Assembly (NCBI GenBank): GCA_017526785.1
Contig: JAFXQV010000029.1
Coordinates: forward strand, 33,809-97,808
From: Oscillibacter sp.
Lineage (GTDB): Bacteria; Bacillota; Clostridia; Oscillospirales; Oscillospiraceae
Length of the DNA stretch: 64,000 nt
Reading direction: 5' to 3'
Positions 16,820-25,287 of the stretch are shown here, piece by piece. Numbering within the stretch: position 1 is the stretch's first letter; every line of letters starts with the position of its first letter. A model generated the notes under the pieces. The model ran no database searches. It saw only the letters and a list, made by a program, of their open reading frames with translations, and was not told where the DNA came from. The position numbers were made by a program, and so were the translations under genes.

Positions 16820-17098
16820 GTGCTTGATGTCGAATACTCCACACGTTTCAAGAAGGATATCAAAAACTGCAAGAAACGTCACAATAATATTGAACAGTTA
16901 AAACGGATAGTTGATATTCTCCGAATACCGGAGGTATTGCCGTTCAAAAATTTTGACCATATCTTGACTGGTGATTATATCGGCTATCGAGAATGCCATA
17001 TCGCCCCCGATTGGTTGCTGATATACCGCTATCGCGGAAATAAGTTGTTCTTATTTCGTACCGGCACACACGCGGATTTATTTGGGCATAACAAATAA
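16820..17098 (+). CDS. YafQ/RelE-family mRNA interferase toxin
   Basis: A 92-residue basic toxin that would cut mRNA on the ribosome. The C-terminal core is typical of YafQ: HILTGDYIGYRECHIAPDWLLIYRY (with the conserved His, Glu-Cys-His and Asp) and RTGTHADLFG, including the catalytic His near the end. It starts with GTG at 16820, with GGAGGA 8 bases upstream inside the antitoxin's end. The base composition is more AT-rich than its neighbours, which fits acquisition by transfer. Confidence 0.9.
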   Translation: MLDVEYSTRFKKDIKNCKKRHNNIEQLKRIVDILRIPEVLPFKNFDHILTGDYIGYRECHIAPDWLLIYRYRGNKLFLFRTGTHADLFGHNK

Positions 17099-17125
17099 TC
17101 GGGTATTTTTATAGGAGGGCTGTTT

Positions 17126-18064
17126 ATGAAAAAGTACGGTTACGGGGTAGACCTCGGCGGGACGACCTGTAAATTAGGCCTGTTCGAGACCAACGGCACA
17201 CTCGTGGAAAAGTGGGAAATCCCGACGGATGTTTCCGAAGGCGGCGTGCGGATTCTGCCGGATATCGCCGCCGCCATTCGGGGCAACATGACAGCCCACG
17301 ACATTTCCGAAAGCGACGTGTGCGGCGTGGGAATCGGCGTGCCGGGCGCGGTGAACGCCGACGGCGTGGTGAACCGCTGCGTGAATCTGGGCTGGGGCGT
17401 CGTGGACGTACGCGGGGAGTTGTCGAAGCTGTCGGGGCTTCCGGTGCGCGTGGCCAATGACGCGAACATCGCCGCGCTCGGCGAGGCGTGGATGGGTGCC
17501 GGACAGGGCTTTAACAGTATTGTCATGGTGACACTCGGCACGGGCGTCGGCGGCGGAATCGTCCTTGACGGCAAAATCCTCAACGGAAGCACCGGAGCCG
17601 CCGGGGAAATGGGACATATCCGCGTCAACCCGAAGGAGACCGTACCGTGCAACTGCGGCAACCGGGGCTGTCTGGAGCAGTACGCGTCGGCGACTGGCGT
17701 CGTGCGCGTGGCGAAAATGCGCATGGAGCAATACAAAAAGGAAACGTCCCTGAAAAAGTTCGAGCCTCTGACGGCTAAGGACGTTTTCGACGAGGCAAAA
17801 GCCGGGGACGCCTTAGCGGGTGACGTGGTCAAAGAGGTGTGTACGCTCTTGGGCGGCGCGATTGCGACGGTCTGCAACGTGGTCAACCCGGAGGCGGTAC
17901 TGCTGGGCGGCGGCGTCTCGAAGGCCGGACTGATTCTCGTGAGCGCGCTTGAAGAGGGATTCCATCAGGGCGTGTTCCACGCCTGCCGGGATACGAAGAT
18001 TCTGCTTGCCACGCTCGGCAATGACGCCGGAATCTATGGCGGTGTGCGGCTGACGCTCGACTAA
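17126..18064 (+). CDS. glcK: ROK-family glucokinase
   Basis: A 312-residue cytoplasmic sugar kinase that phosphorylates glucose with ATP. It has the ROK signs: GVDLGGTTCKLG (ATP phosphate loop), GIGVPGAVN, NDANIAALGEAWMGAG, TLGTGVGGGIVLDGKI, the zinc ligands EMGHIRV and CNCGNRGCLEQYAS, and VLLGGGVS. Length and the zinc motif fit Firmicute GlcK better than a ROK repressor; there is no N-terminal helix-turn-helix. AGGAGGG lies upstream of ATG. Confidence 0.93.
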   Translation: MKKYGYGVDLGGTTCKLGLFETNGTLVEKWEIPTDVSEGGVRILPDIAAAIRGNMTAHDISESDVCGVGIGVPGAVNADGVVNRCVNLGWGVVDVRGELSKLSGLPVRVANDANIAALGEAWMGAGQGFNSIVMVTLGTGVGGGIVLDGKILNGSTGAAGEMGHIRVNPKETVPCNCGNRGCLEQYASATGVVRVAKMRMEQYKKETSLKKFEPLTAKDVFDEAKAGDALAGDVVKEVCTLLGGAIATVCNVVNPEAVLLGGGVSKAGLILVSALEEGFHQGVFHACRDTKILLATLGNDAGIYGGVRLTLD

Positions 18065-18114
18065 GAAAGTGTGTCTGACGCTTGATTTAAGGGGGCATAA
18101 AGGAAGTGTATAAC

Positions 18115-18381
18115 GTGACAATGGCGGTTGGCCTGCCCGACGAACTGCAAAGCGCTTACGAAGCCGCGAACCGTGTGCCGCTGGGACTGGGCGTTTTCGC
18201 GTTCCTTGTTATGTGTGCGCTGGGTGCGTTGTGCCTGCTGAAACCGGATATCGTGTGGCAGGTTCGGCACCTCTGGACGGTCAGCGGCGGGGAACCGACA
18301 ACGTATTACATGGTAACTACCAGAATCATAGGCGTTATCTGTATTGTCGCGGGCGCTGTCTGTCTGGCGGCGGCACTGTAA
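18115..18381 (+). CDS. Small membrane protein, two helices (DUF6199-like)
   Basis: About 88 residues with two membrane helices (LGVFAFLVMCALGALCLL and IIGVICIVAGAVCLAAAL) and a short loop carrying WQVRHLWTVSGGEPTTYY, a pattern seen in DUF6199 proteins. Function unknown. Start choices are GTG 18106 (touches the AAGGA site), GTG 18115 (10 bases away, chosen) and ATG 18121. Its stop codon directly abuts the ATG of the comF-like gene, so the two are translationally coupled. Confidence 0.65.
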   Translation: MTMAVGLPDELQSAYEAANRVPLGLGVFAFLVMCALGALCLLKPDIVWQVRHLWTVSGGEPTTYYMVTTRIIGVICIVAGAVCLAAAL

Positions 18382-19056
18382 ATGAAATCCCGCGCCGTGA
18401 CGCTCTGGAACGGGTTTCTTGACCTGCTGTTTCCGCCGAAATGCCCCTTTTGCGGCGCTGTCCGGACGCGTCCGGGAATCTGCGGCGACTGTGCCGACGC
18501 GCTCCCGTGGGTTCCCGACGGGGAGGCGTTCCGCACTGTGCGGGGGCTGTCCTGTACCGCGCCCTTGTTCTACGGGGGCGCGGTGCGCGACACGCTGTTA
18601 AAGTTCAAATTTCACGGCTATGTCGCGGCGGCGGAACCGCTGGGCGCGTTGCTGGCCACTTGCGCGGCGGAGCGCCTGTCGGGGCTGTTCGACACCGTGA
18701 CCTATGTCCCCATCAGCCGCGAGAGGCGGCGTCAGCGCGGCTACAATCAAGCGCAACTGTTGGCGGACGCCGCCTGCCGCCGCTGGGATGTCCGCCCGCA
18801 AGCGCTGCTCGTCAAGGTCATGGACAACCCGCCGCAGTCGGGCATTTCCGACGCGGCGGGGCGCTGGGCGAATGTCGCGGGCGTGTACAGGCTTGCACCC
18901 GGCCAAAGCGTGTCGGGGCGGCGCGTCCTGCTGATTGACGATATCTGCACCAGCGGCGCGACGTTCTGCGAGTGCGCCCGCGTGCTTCACGAGAGCGGCG
19001 CGGCGGCGATATACGGCTTATCGGTTGCGCGGGCGCGGGAAAAATCCGGCCAATAA
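18382..19056 (+). CDS. ComF-family phosphoribosyltransferase
   Basis: A 224-residue ComF/ComFC-like protein. An N-terminal zinc ribbon (CPFCG ... CGDCADALPW) is followed by a type I phosphoribosyltransferase domain with VTYVPISRERRRQRGYNQAQLLA and the PRPP loop VLLIDDICTSGAT. Such proteins take part in DNA uptake in competent bacteria, but they are also common in non-competent species with unknown substrate. It starts immediately after the stop of the small membrane protein and is followed by the mreB promoter. Confidence 0.9.
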   Translation: MKSRAVTLWNGFLDLLFPPKCPFCGAVRTRPGICGDCADALPWVPDGEAFRTVRGLSCTAPLFYGGAVRDTLLKFKFHGYVAAAEPLGALLATCAAERLSGLFDTVTYVPISRERRRQRGYNQAQLLADAACRRWDVRPQALLVKVMDNPPQSGISDAAGRWANVAGVYRLAPGQSVSGRRVLLIDDICTSGATFCECARVLHESGAAAIYGLSVARAREKSGQ

Positions 19057-19130
19057 AGTGTCAAGAGAACGCAAAGAAAGACAAAACGGAAAAAAAGAAA
19101 TACAATTCGGTAAAAATAGGAAAAAGGCAC

Positions 19131-19159
19131 TTGCATTCCTGATTCCTTGCCGTTATAAT
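19131..19159 (+). promoter_or_regulatory. Promoter of mreB
   Basis: TTGCAT, 17-base spacer, TATAAT. The leader of about 95 bases contains a small hairpin GCGCGT/ACGCGC followed by CTTTTG around 19199-19223. Confidence 0.8.
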
Positions 19160-19257
19160 AAAACCGCTGACTGTAGAGGGGATGTTTTCTCCTTTTAAGC
19201 GCGTTCGCGGGGACGCGCCTTTTGAGACAGGCAAAGAATTTTGGATGAGGTGGCAGT

Positions 19258-20277
19258 ATGTCTAAAGATATTGGTATTGACCTCGGCACGGCGTCGGTAC
19301 TCGTCTACGTCAAGGGCAAGGGCATTGTCCTGAATGAGCCTTCTGTCGTGGCGCTCGACAAAAATACCGGAAAATTACTGCGCGTGGGCGCGGAAGCCCA
19401 GAATATGCTTGGACGCACCCCTGGCAACATCGTCGCCATTCGGCCGCTCCGGGACGGCGTCATCTCTGACTACGATATGACCGAGCGCATGTTGCGCGAG
19501 TTTATCCACAAAGTGTCCGGCTTCTCGATTTTCAAGCCGCGTGTCATTATCTGTGTGCCGTCGGGCATTACGGAAGTGGAGGAACGCGCCGTCGTCGACG
19601 CCGGAATTCAGGCCGGGGCGCGGAAAGTGTACCTGATTGAGGAACCCGTCGCCGCCGCAATCGGCGCGGGCGTCGACATCTCCCGCCCCGACGGCCACAT
19701 GATGGTCGATATCGGCGGCGGTACGGCGGATATCGCGGTTATTTCGCTCTCCGGCGTGGTGGAATCGGCGTCGATTAAGATTGCCGGAGACCAATTTAAT
19801 GAAGCGGTCGTCAAGTACATGCGCCGGAATCACAATCTGCTCGTGGGCGAACGCACCGCCGAGGACATGAAAAAGAAAATCGGCTGCGTGTTCCCGAAGG
19901 AAGTAGAGGAGAGCATGGAAGTCAAAGGCCGCTGTCTGCTGACCGGACTGCCGCGTACCGTGACCGTTTCCTCTGCGGAGATGATGGACGCTTTCGAGGA
20001 ACCCGTGGAACGGATTCTGGAAGCGGTTCACGCCGTACTCGAACGTACGCCCCCGGAACTCGTGGCCGACATTTCGCTGAACGGAATCATCATGACGGGC
20101 GGCGGAAGTCTCGTGGACGGCTTCGACAAACTCCTGACCGCCCGAACGGGCATTCATACGGTAGTCGCCGACGACGCGATTTCCTGCGTGGCGCTGGGAA
20201 CCGGAAAAAGCCTCGATTCCCTCAACACCATGATGGACGGCACCATGAACATTTCCCGCCGCCGCCAGATGAGCTGA
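19258..20277 (+). CDS. mreB: Rod-shape actin homologue MreB/Mbl
   Basis: A 339-residue actin-fold ATPase that forms membrane-bound filaments guiding lateral cell-wall synthesis. Phosphate-1 (IGIDLGTASVLVYVKGKGIVLNEPSVVA), connect and phosphate-2 (MMVDIGGGTADIAVISL) and adenosine (IIMTGGGSLVDGFDKLL) motifs are intact. There is no mreC/mreD next to it, so it is a stand-alone copy like Mbl or MreBH of Bacillus. It has a GAGGTGG site and its own promoter. Confidence 0.93.
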   Translation: MSKDIGIDLGTASVLVYVKGKGIVLNEPSVVALDKNTGKLLRVGAEAQNMLGRTPGNIVAIRPLRDGVISDYDMTERMLREFIHKVSGFSIFKPRVIICVPSGITEVEERAVVDAGIQAGARKVYLIEEPVAAAIGAGVDISRPDGHMMVDIGGGTADIAVISLSGVVESASIKIAGDQFNEAVVKYMRRNHNLLVGERTAEDMKKKIGCVFPKEVEESMEVKGRCLLTGLPRTVTVSSAEMMDAFEEPVERILEAVHAVLERTPPELVADISLNGIIMTGGGSLVDGFDKLLTARTGIHTVVADDAISCVALGTGKSLDSLNTMMDGTMNISRRRQMS

Positions 20278-20280
20278 GCC

Positions 20281-20315
20281 AAAGGGGTTGTCTCAAAATG
20301 CGAGGCAGCCCCTTT
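20281..20315 (+). terminator. Long hairpin after mreB
   Basis: A 14-bp stem (AAAGGGGTTGTCTC with GAGGCAGCCCCTTT, three G-U pairs) with a 7-base loop starts 4 bases after the mreB stop. It has no U-tract; the GGGGTTGTCTCA text resembles ends of some insertion sequences. Confidence 0.55.
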
Positions 20316-20533
20316 CCGGAAATATCATGGAAAATCAGAAAAAATTACGACGGGTCTGATGAAAGCGAACATCCCAAGCCGTGTCTCGCTCGCGACCATT
20401 AAATACGAAAATCAGAAGTTTTCTAATGTTATCTTTCTGAAAAAAGCTCTGTAGCGTGTAATTTATTCGATGATGAATCCGAAAGGTTTTTTAGATTAGT
20501 CAGTAATTTCTATAAAATCCCTTATGCCATCAT
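20316..20533. other. AT-rich intergenic region without a gene
   Basis: About 220 bases of AT-rich sequence between mreB and the following terminator. No reading frame, promoter pair or clear repeat could be supported. Confidence 0.5.
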
Positions 20534-20573
20534 GTCCTGTCGGGCATTGCGCCGCCCGACAGGACGCCTTTTT
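20534..20573 (+). terminator. Strong intrinsic terminator
   Basis: A perfect 12-bp stem GTCCTGTCGGGC/GCCCGACAGGAC is followed by GCCTTTTTGTTTT. It ends plus-strand transcripts just before the convergent gene ending at 20577. Confidence 0.9.
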
Positions 20574-20576
20574 GTT

Positions 20577-20921
20577 TTATGTGCCGCAAGATTCCGCCAG
20601 CGTGTAGCCGGGGAACAACTGTTCAATGACGGCTTTCAGGTGCCGCCGATTCTCCCGGCGCTCCGCCTCCGTGCATTCCTGCTGGACGTTGTAGGTCAGG
20701 GACAGCCCCATCACACCGCCGTCCCATGTCTCGGAACGCGTCACGCGCCACACCTCCCGCCCGTCATCGAGCATATGGACGCCCTTCCAGGCCGTGACCG
20801 TCGCCGTGACGGGTTTGCCGCGATACTTCGCGCTTTCCGTGTGGGTCTCCACCTCCACCGGACAACCGTCCAGCGTCCAGCGTCGGCACATCTGGCCGCA
20901 GTTCCGGAAGCTCTCTTCCAT
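20577..20921 (-). CDS. Unrecognised small protein in the recombinase-linked accessory segment
   Basis: A 114-residue soluble protein, MEESFRNCGQMCRRWTLDG..., with an all-beta-looking middle (VTATVTAWKGVHMLDDGREVWRVTR) and a C-terminal helix (CTEAERRENRRHLKAVIEQLF). No family was recognised. AGGAG lies 9 bases before ATG 20921; the GTG at 20930 is adjacent to that site and so rejected. It is the second gene of a two-gene minus-strand unit next to a serine recombinase, which suggests a prophage or integrative-element origin. Confidence 0.7.
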   Translation of the reverse strand: MEESFRNCGQMCRRWTLDGCPVEVETHTESAKYRGKPVTATVTAWKGVHMLDDGREVWRVTRSETWDGGVMGLSLTYNVQQECTEAERRENRRHLKAVIEQLFPGYTLAESCGT

Positions 20922-20964
20922 AACAATCACCTCCTATGAAAGCCTATTACTGGCGTCTCGTCCG

Positions 20965-21111
20965 TCATTCCGTCCCGACGCCGATTCTCCGCAGGACTTG
21001 TTCGAGACGCTCCGCTTTTGTAAACGCCGCGTCCAGTTCCGTCGTGTCAACGTGAAGCAAGACCGTGACTTCTCCCAGTCTGCCACGCGGTTTCTCCCGC
21101 TCCGAGACCAT
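20965..21111 (-). CDS. 48-residue phage-type small protein
   Basis: A short gene with ATG at 21111 preceded by GGGAGG at 8 bases. It reads MVSEREKPRGRLGEVTVLLH, then VDTTELDAAFTKAERLEQVLRRIGVGTE. The pattern beta-strand, VDT-ELD, then one amphipathic helix is common in small phage and element proteins such as those with the text VDTSELDKAIEKAxRL. Function unknown. It is 43 bases upstream of the 114-residue gene on the same strand and probably shares its transcript. Confidence 0.65.
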   Translation of the reverse strand: MVSEREKPRGRLGEVTVLLHVDTTELDAAFTKAERLEQVLRRIGVGTE

Positions 21112-21480
21112 GCGGAACGCCTCCCGACCTCACCGTGCGGTTTATCGAGTACCAAGCTCCATTCGTAGAGATATCGGCGTGTCCCAAAAGAGGGTAAAAT
21201 AGCGAACAAGGAGCCAGAAGCATAAAATGCCCCTACAGGCATTTTGATTTCCAGAATATGTCATTCCGGCGTATTGTTCTTTTTCCTTATGATAACAGGT
21301 ATGATATACTCGTAAGCGGTAAGATTTGCCATTCGGCAGTCTGAATCCCACTTGCCACAAGCGCGGCAAATTTCAACGCTCATGAGTATAATGCGGCAAA
21401 TCTTTTCGCTCATGAGTATCATCCGAAAACCGAAATGCAATCCAATGGTTCCATTGTCCTGTAATTGCGACATCAAGCAA
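21112..21480. other. Region upstream of the recombinase with no firm gene
   Basis: About 370 bases. On the minus strand a short frame (ATG near 21411, MSEKICRIILMSVEICRACG..., about 50 residues to 21261) is possible, and two imperfect direct copies of ACTCATGAGCG-(4-5 bases)-GATTTGCCGC/AATTTGCCGC lie side by side near 21365-21415. Neither can be given a function. Confidence 0.35.
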
Positions 21481-21515
21481 AGCCGGACGGGGCGTTTTCC
21501 GTCCGGCTGATTTTT
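21481..21515 (+). terminator. Terminator hairpin directly ahead of recombinase 1
   Basis: A perfect 10-bp stem AGCCGGACGG/CCGTCCGGCT with an 8-base loop is followed by GATTTTT, 22 bases before the recombinase start. It may insulate the gene, regulate it, or terminate a transcript from the other side of an attachment site. Confidence 0.8.
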
Positions 21516-21536
21516 CATAGGGGGATGTGTGACGGT

Positions 21537-23021
21537 ATGGACTTAAACGGCATGGCGGCGGCGGTGTACCTGCGCAAGAGCCGCGCCGAGGACGGATTGA
21601 GCGTCGAAGAGGTGCTGTCGCGTCACCGGGAGGCGCTGGAACGCTACGCGGCGGAACAGGGCATATGTATTGTGGAGACTTACCCGGAAGTGGCCAGCGG
21701 CGAGAGCCTGTACGCCCGTCCAAAAATGCTGAAGCTCTTGGAGGACGTGGAAGCGGGGAAGTTCGACTGCGTGCTGTGCATGGACATGGACAGGCTGAGC
21801 CGTGGGAGCATGCGCGACCAAGGCATGGTGTTGGACGCGTTCAAGGCGTCCGGGACGCTGATTGTCACGCCGGAAAAGGTGTACGACCTGACCGACGAGG
21901 CCGACGAGGAGTACGCGGAGCTGAAAACGTTCATGTCCCGGCGTGAGTACAAGATTATTAACAAGCGTCTGCGGCGGGGTCTGCAACAGTCCATAGCGGA
22001 CGGGTGCTACGTCGCCAACGCGCCGTACGGCTACCGCCGCGCTTTCGTGGGACGCAAGCCGACATTAGAGATTTACGAACCGGAAGCGAAATTCGTACGG
22101 ATGATGTTTGAGCTGTACGCGGCGGGCTATGGGTGCGTGTCTGTGGCGCGGCAGGTCAACGCGCTGGGGGCGCGTCCGCACAGGACGCGGGAGTTTTCCC
22201 GGAACAGCGTCAAGAAGATACTGGACAATCCGGTATACATCGGGAAAGTGGTCTGGAACCAGAAAAGCCATATCCGGAAGGGCGTCAAGCATGTTACGGT
22301 TTACAACCCGAAAGAAAAGTGGCTGATTGTGGACGCCCTCCACCCGGCGATTGTAAGCCGCGAACTGTGGGACAAGGTGCAGTCTATCGCCGGGGGGAGA
22401 TACTCCCCCTCAAAGAACGATGGAACCGTGAAAAGTCCGCTGGCGGGATTGCTTCTCTGCGAGAACTGCGGCGGACATATGCAGCGGCTGACGTTCGCCA
22501 AGGGCGGCTCGTACTTAATTTGTATGCGTCCGGGCTGTTGCGCGTCGGCGAAGTACGAACTGCTCGAGGAACGGATTTTGGGTACGCTGGCGGAGATGTT
22601 GCGGGGAATGACGCTGAACCTGTCGCGGACGGAACCGGAAGCGAATACCGCGCTGGAAATCGCGCTGGAATCGGTACGGGCGGAACTGGCGGCGGCGGAA
22701 CAGGCCAAGGCGCGTCTTTATGATTTGGTGGAGGCCGGAGCGTACAGCGTGGAGGAGTTCCGGGGACGGATGCACCACGCCAAGGCGCGGATTACGGAGT
22801 TAGAGCGTCGGGAGACGGAAGCGCGGAGGGCGTTGGAACACGCGGAACACCGGGACGTTGCGCGTCGGGCGGCGGCGATACAGACAGTATTGGAGGAGTA
22901 CCCGTCACAGGACATTCCGGGCAAAAACGCGCTTCTGAAAAGCGTGATTTCCTGTATCTGGTACACGAAGGCGAAAAAAACAAAACCCGCTGATTTTCAT
23001 TTGCGGGTCTTGTTGAAGTAA
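21537..23021 (+). CDS. Large serine recombinase 1
   Basis: A 494-residue site-specific recombinase of the resolvase/invertase superfamily. The catalytic Ser15 sits in AVYLRKSRAED; DMDRLSRGSMRDQG carries the conserved Asp-Arg-Leu-Ser-Arg; FMSRREYKIINKRLRRG precedes the recombinase (DNA-binding) domain. A zinc-ribbon CENCGG ... CMRPGCC lies near residues 306-332, then a coiled coil (about 380-450). Such enzymes integrate and excise phages and mobile elements. The start at 21537 is taken from GGGGG 10-11 bases upstream. Its N-terminal half is clearly like recombinase 3 at 36.2 kb. Confidence 0.92.
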   Translation: MDLNGMAAAVYLRKSRAEDGLSVEEVLSRHREALERYAAEQGICIVETYPEVASGESLYARPKMLKLLEDVEAGKFDCVLCMDMDRLSRGSMRDQGMVLDAFKASGTLIVTPEKVYDLTDEADEEYAELKTFMSRREYKIINKRLRRGLQQSIADGCYVANAPYGYRRAFVGRKPTLEIYEPEAKFVRMMFELYAAGYGCVSVARQVNALGARPHRTREFSRNSVKKILDNPVYIGKVVWNQKSHIRKGVKHVTVYNPKEKWLIVDALHPAIVSRELWDKVQSIAGGRYSPSKNDGTVKSPLAGLLLCENCGGHMQRLTFAKGGSYLICMRPGCCASAKYELLEERILGTLAEMLRGMTLNLSRTEPEANTALEIALESVRAELAAAEQAKARLYDLVEAGAYSVEEFRGRMHHAKARITELERRETEARRALEHAEHRDVARRAAAIQTVLEEYPSQDIPGKNALLKSVISCIWYTKAKKTKPADFHLRVLLK

Positions 23022-23189
23022 TCGGGCATGAAATAGTTTCACAGTCAGCTATGAAAGCAAGTGGGCTTATGGTATACTTTGGAGGCGGGATAAAGTCGAT
23101 ATACATCCCTCTTTACAAGCCGCGTGGCAGGGGATTGTCGCCCGACACGCGCCGCTGTGGCGCTTTCATGGACGGGTCGTCCTGATTTG

Positions 23190-23735
23190 AAAAAGTCCAA
23201 AGAGGGCTTGAAAATGCCGGGGGTAAAGCGGCTCAAACGGGAATCGGAAACGCAAAGCAAAGCGGCCTGTTTTTACGGACATTTCTGGGGCTGCGTAGGA
23301 ATTGGGGCAAAACTGGCTGTTTCCCCTTGCTTTTGCGCCTGCACGATGGTCTGCGAGAACTGGCGGACTGGGACGAATCGGAGGAAACCGGGGAGGGGCA
23401 TATCACGCGTCTGGTCTCCGAGGCCTGCCGCTGCGCCGCTCCGTTCGGCTCAGCCCTGCTCCTTTTAGACCGCCTTTACCCGTCTGTGGACGCCTTGCGC
23501 GTTCTCAACGCTTTCAACGCCGCGCATTCCGCGTCGGTAGACATCGTTTCCAGAATGAAGCGCAACGCCATCGCGTGGACGGAGCCTCCGGAACGCAAAC
23601 CCGGACGGGCGGGACGCTCTCGCAAGAAGGGGGATAAGGTCAGGCTCTGGGAACTTTTTGAGACGAAATGGGCGGAATTTACAAAAGAAAACGTTAAAAT
23701 TCGTGGAAAAGACACAGTGGAAACGCGGGACGACC
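23190..23735 (+). pseudogene. Frameshifted DDE transposase fragment
   Basis: Pieces of one transposase appear in successive frames: MPGVKRLKRESETQSKAACF-YGHFWGCVG (from about 23214), then a switch to LRLHDGLRELADWDESE, then ALLLLDRLYPSVDALRVLNAFNAAHSASVDIVSRMKRN (to about 23710). The order and content match a DDE-type transposase middle section with the LLLDR acidic strand. N- and C-terminal parts are missing, so it is dead. The third piece is fused in frame to the GH3 fragment. Confidence 0.75.
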
Positions 23736-25147
23736 CCGTAAACGGCTCCTTCAAGCACTTTCCCGGAGCGGGGGACGGCAGTGATTATCCCACTTCCATC
23801 AAAATGACGCTGGAACAGTTAGAATGTGGCGGTCTGTTCGCTTTCAATACAGCGATTGCGAACGGCGCGGAAATGATTATGACTTCGGCCACGACGTTTC
23901 CGCTCATCGACGAGAAAGTTTTTATGGCGGACGGTGAAACAAAGGGATACTATCCCGCTACGCTGTCGCCCAAAATCGTCATGCATATGCTTCGGGAGGG
24001 TCTCGCTTTTGACGGCGTGATTATCACCGACGCCCTTGAAATGGAACAGTTTGTCATTGAACCCGACAATCGAAAGGCATTGTTTTCAGGAAGCGGCGGC
24101 TCTATCAAACATGACCTTCAGGTAGCGGAACGGGCTATCAACGTTGGCTGTGACATTCTGCTTATCCCTACGGATTTGAACGATAAAGAAGCCGCGAAAT
24201 ATTATGACGATTACATTGCAGGTATCGTCAGGCTGGTGGAAGAGGGCGCAATCAGTGCGGAGCGTATCAATGAATCCGTGAGGCGCATATTAGAATTGAA
24301 ATACCGTCACGGATTCTTCGACATGGATACGAGCGGGGCGGACTTGGATGACAAGATTGAGACCGCGAAACAAACGGTCGGCTCTGCGGAACATCACGCG
24401 ATAGAAATGGATATGGCGTCGAAAGCCATTACTCTGCTCAAAAATGACGGCGTTCTCCCGCTATCTGGAGAGGGGAAACGGATTGTTATCATTGGCCGTA
24501 CTAATTACGACAGTACGCCTATCGTCTACGCCTTGAAGCGACTGATGCGCGACGGATTCCTTGGCGCGGAAACGCGAATCGAAAACCATATCACCGGAGA
24601 AAATCAGGGCGACACGGACGCGGCGACGAACATTGTGATTGACCGCTATTATAACTCCAGTCAAGGCGGCTCGCTCATGTATTCCAAAGCGCTCTCGTCA
24701 GCAATCAGGAAAGCGGACGCGGTTGTATGTCTCAGCGCGGTCTCCGCAGGCTTGGATACGCTTCAGGACAAAAAACCCGCCATGATTGGCGTCAATCGGG
24801 CGCTTTCCGAGGCGCACGAGGCCGGCGCAAAATTTGTTTTGCTCAGCGACAATCTGCCCGTTGACGCGGCGCGCTTCCGGAACGCAGACGCAATTGTGTG
24901 CGCTTACCTGTCCGCCGGGTTTGGAATCGACCCCACCGCCCGTACAAGCGGTTCCGAAAATGTCGGCGCGTTTAACGCAAATGTCCCCGCCGCGATTTAC
25001 GCCATCTTCGGAGCGGCTGACATGCCGGGAAAACTGCCCATTCGGATTCCATTCCTTGTCAAAGGGGCGGACGGCGCGTGGACGTACAGCGACGAAATCC
25101 TGTATGAGCGCGGATATTCGGCGTCGGGCGAACAGCCGCCGGAATAA
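23327..25147 (+). CDS. In-frame fusion of a transposase piece with a headless GH3 glycosidase
   Basis: One open frame of 606 codons whose first 130-135 residues are transposase (see the fragment at 23190-23735) and whose rest is a glycoside hydrolase family 3 protein. The GH3 part begins abruptly at about residue 140 with KHFPGAGDGSDYPT, the family's conserved KHFPG(H/A)G loop, then GLAFDGVIITDALEM (the catalytic nucleophile Asp is in TDALEM), and a C-terminal GH3 domain (AITLLKNDGVLPL ... IVIIGRTNYD). The N-terminal third of the TIM barrel, which carries part of the active site, is gone. It starts with TTG and has no good ribosome site. Probably a pseudogene of a beta-N-acetylhexosaminidase or beta-glucosidase. 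Confidence 0.8.
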   Translation: MLLRLHDGLRELADWDESEETGEGHITRLVSEACRCAAPFGSALLLLDRLYPSVDALRVLNAFNAAHSASVDIVSRMKRNAIAWTEPPERKPGRAGRSRKKGDKVRLWELFETKWAEFTKENVKIRGKDTVETRDDPVNGSFKHFPGAGDGSDYPTSIKMTLEQLECGGLFAFNTAIANGAEMIMTSATTFPLIDEKVFMADGETKGYYPATLSPKIVMHMLREGLAFDGVIITDALEMEQFVIEPDNRKALFSGSGGSIKHDLQVAERAINVGCDILLIPTDLNDKEAAKYYDDYIAGIVRLVEEGAISAERINESVRRILELKYRHGFFDMDTSGADLDDKIETAKQTVGSAEHHAIEMDMASKAITLLKNDGVLPLSGEGKRIVIIGRTNYDSTPIVYALKRLMRDGFLGAETRIENHITGENQGDTDAATNIVIDRYYNSSQGGSLMYSKALSSAIRKADAVVCLSAVSAGLDTLQDKKPAMIGVNRALSEAHEAGAKFVLLSDNLPVDAARFRNADAIVCAYLSAGFGIDPTARTSGSENVGAFNANVPAAIYAIFGAADMPGKLPIRIPFLVKGADGAWTYSDEILYERGYSASGEQPPE

Positions 25148-25182
25148 GACCTCATACGCATAGAAACCTTGGAAGAGGTAAA

Positions 25183-25287
25183 ATGATTGTTGACAAAACC
25201 CGGAGCGGACGCGTTCTCATGCGAAAAGAGGTCAGGGAATACTATCAGACGGAAGATGTCAACTGGATGACGCGACGCTCCGAATGA
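25183..25287 (+). CDS. Possible 34-residue ORF or gene remnant
   Basis: ATG at 25183 with AGAGG 5 bases upstream, reading MIVDKTRSGRVLMRKEVREY and ending at TGA 25287. It lies 35 bases after the GH3 fragment. It is too short to place; it may be a broken gene end. Confidence 0.3.
   Translation: MIVDKTRSGRVLMRKEVREYYQTEDVNWMTRRSE

Noticed and set aside
20934-21242. 102-codon minus-strand ORF
   Set aside because: It covers the same DNA as the better supported 48-residue gene (20965-21111), has no ribosome site and an Arg/Ser-rich shadow composition.
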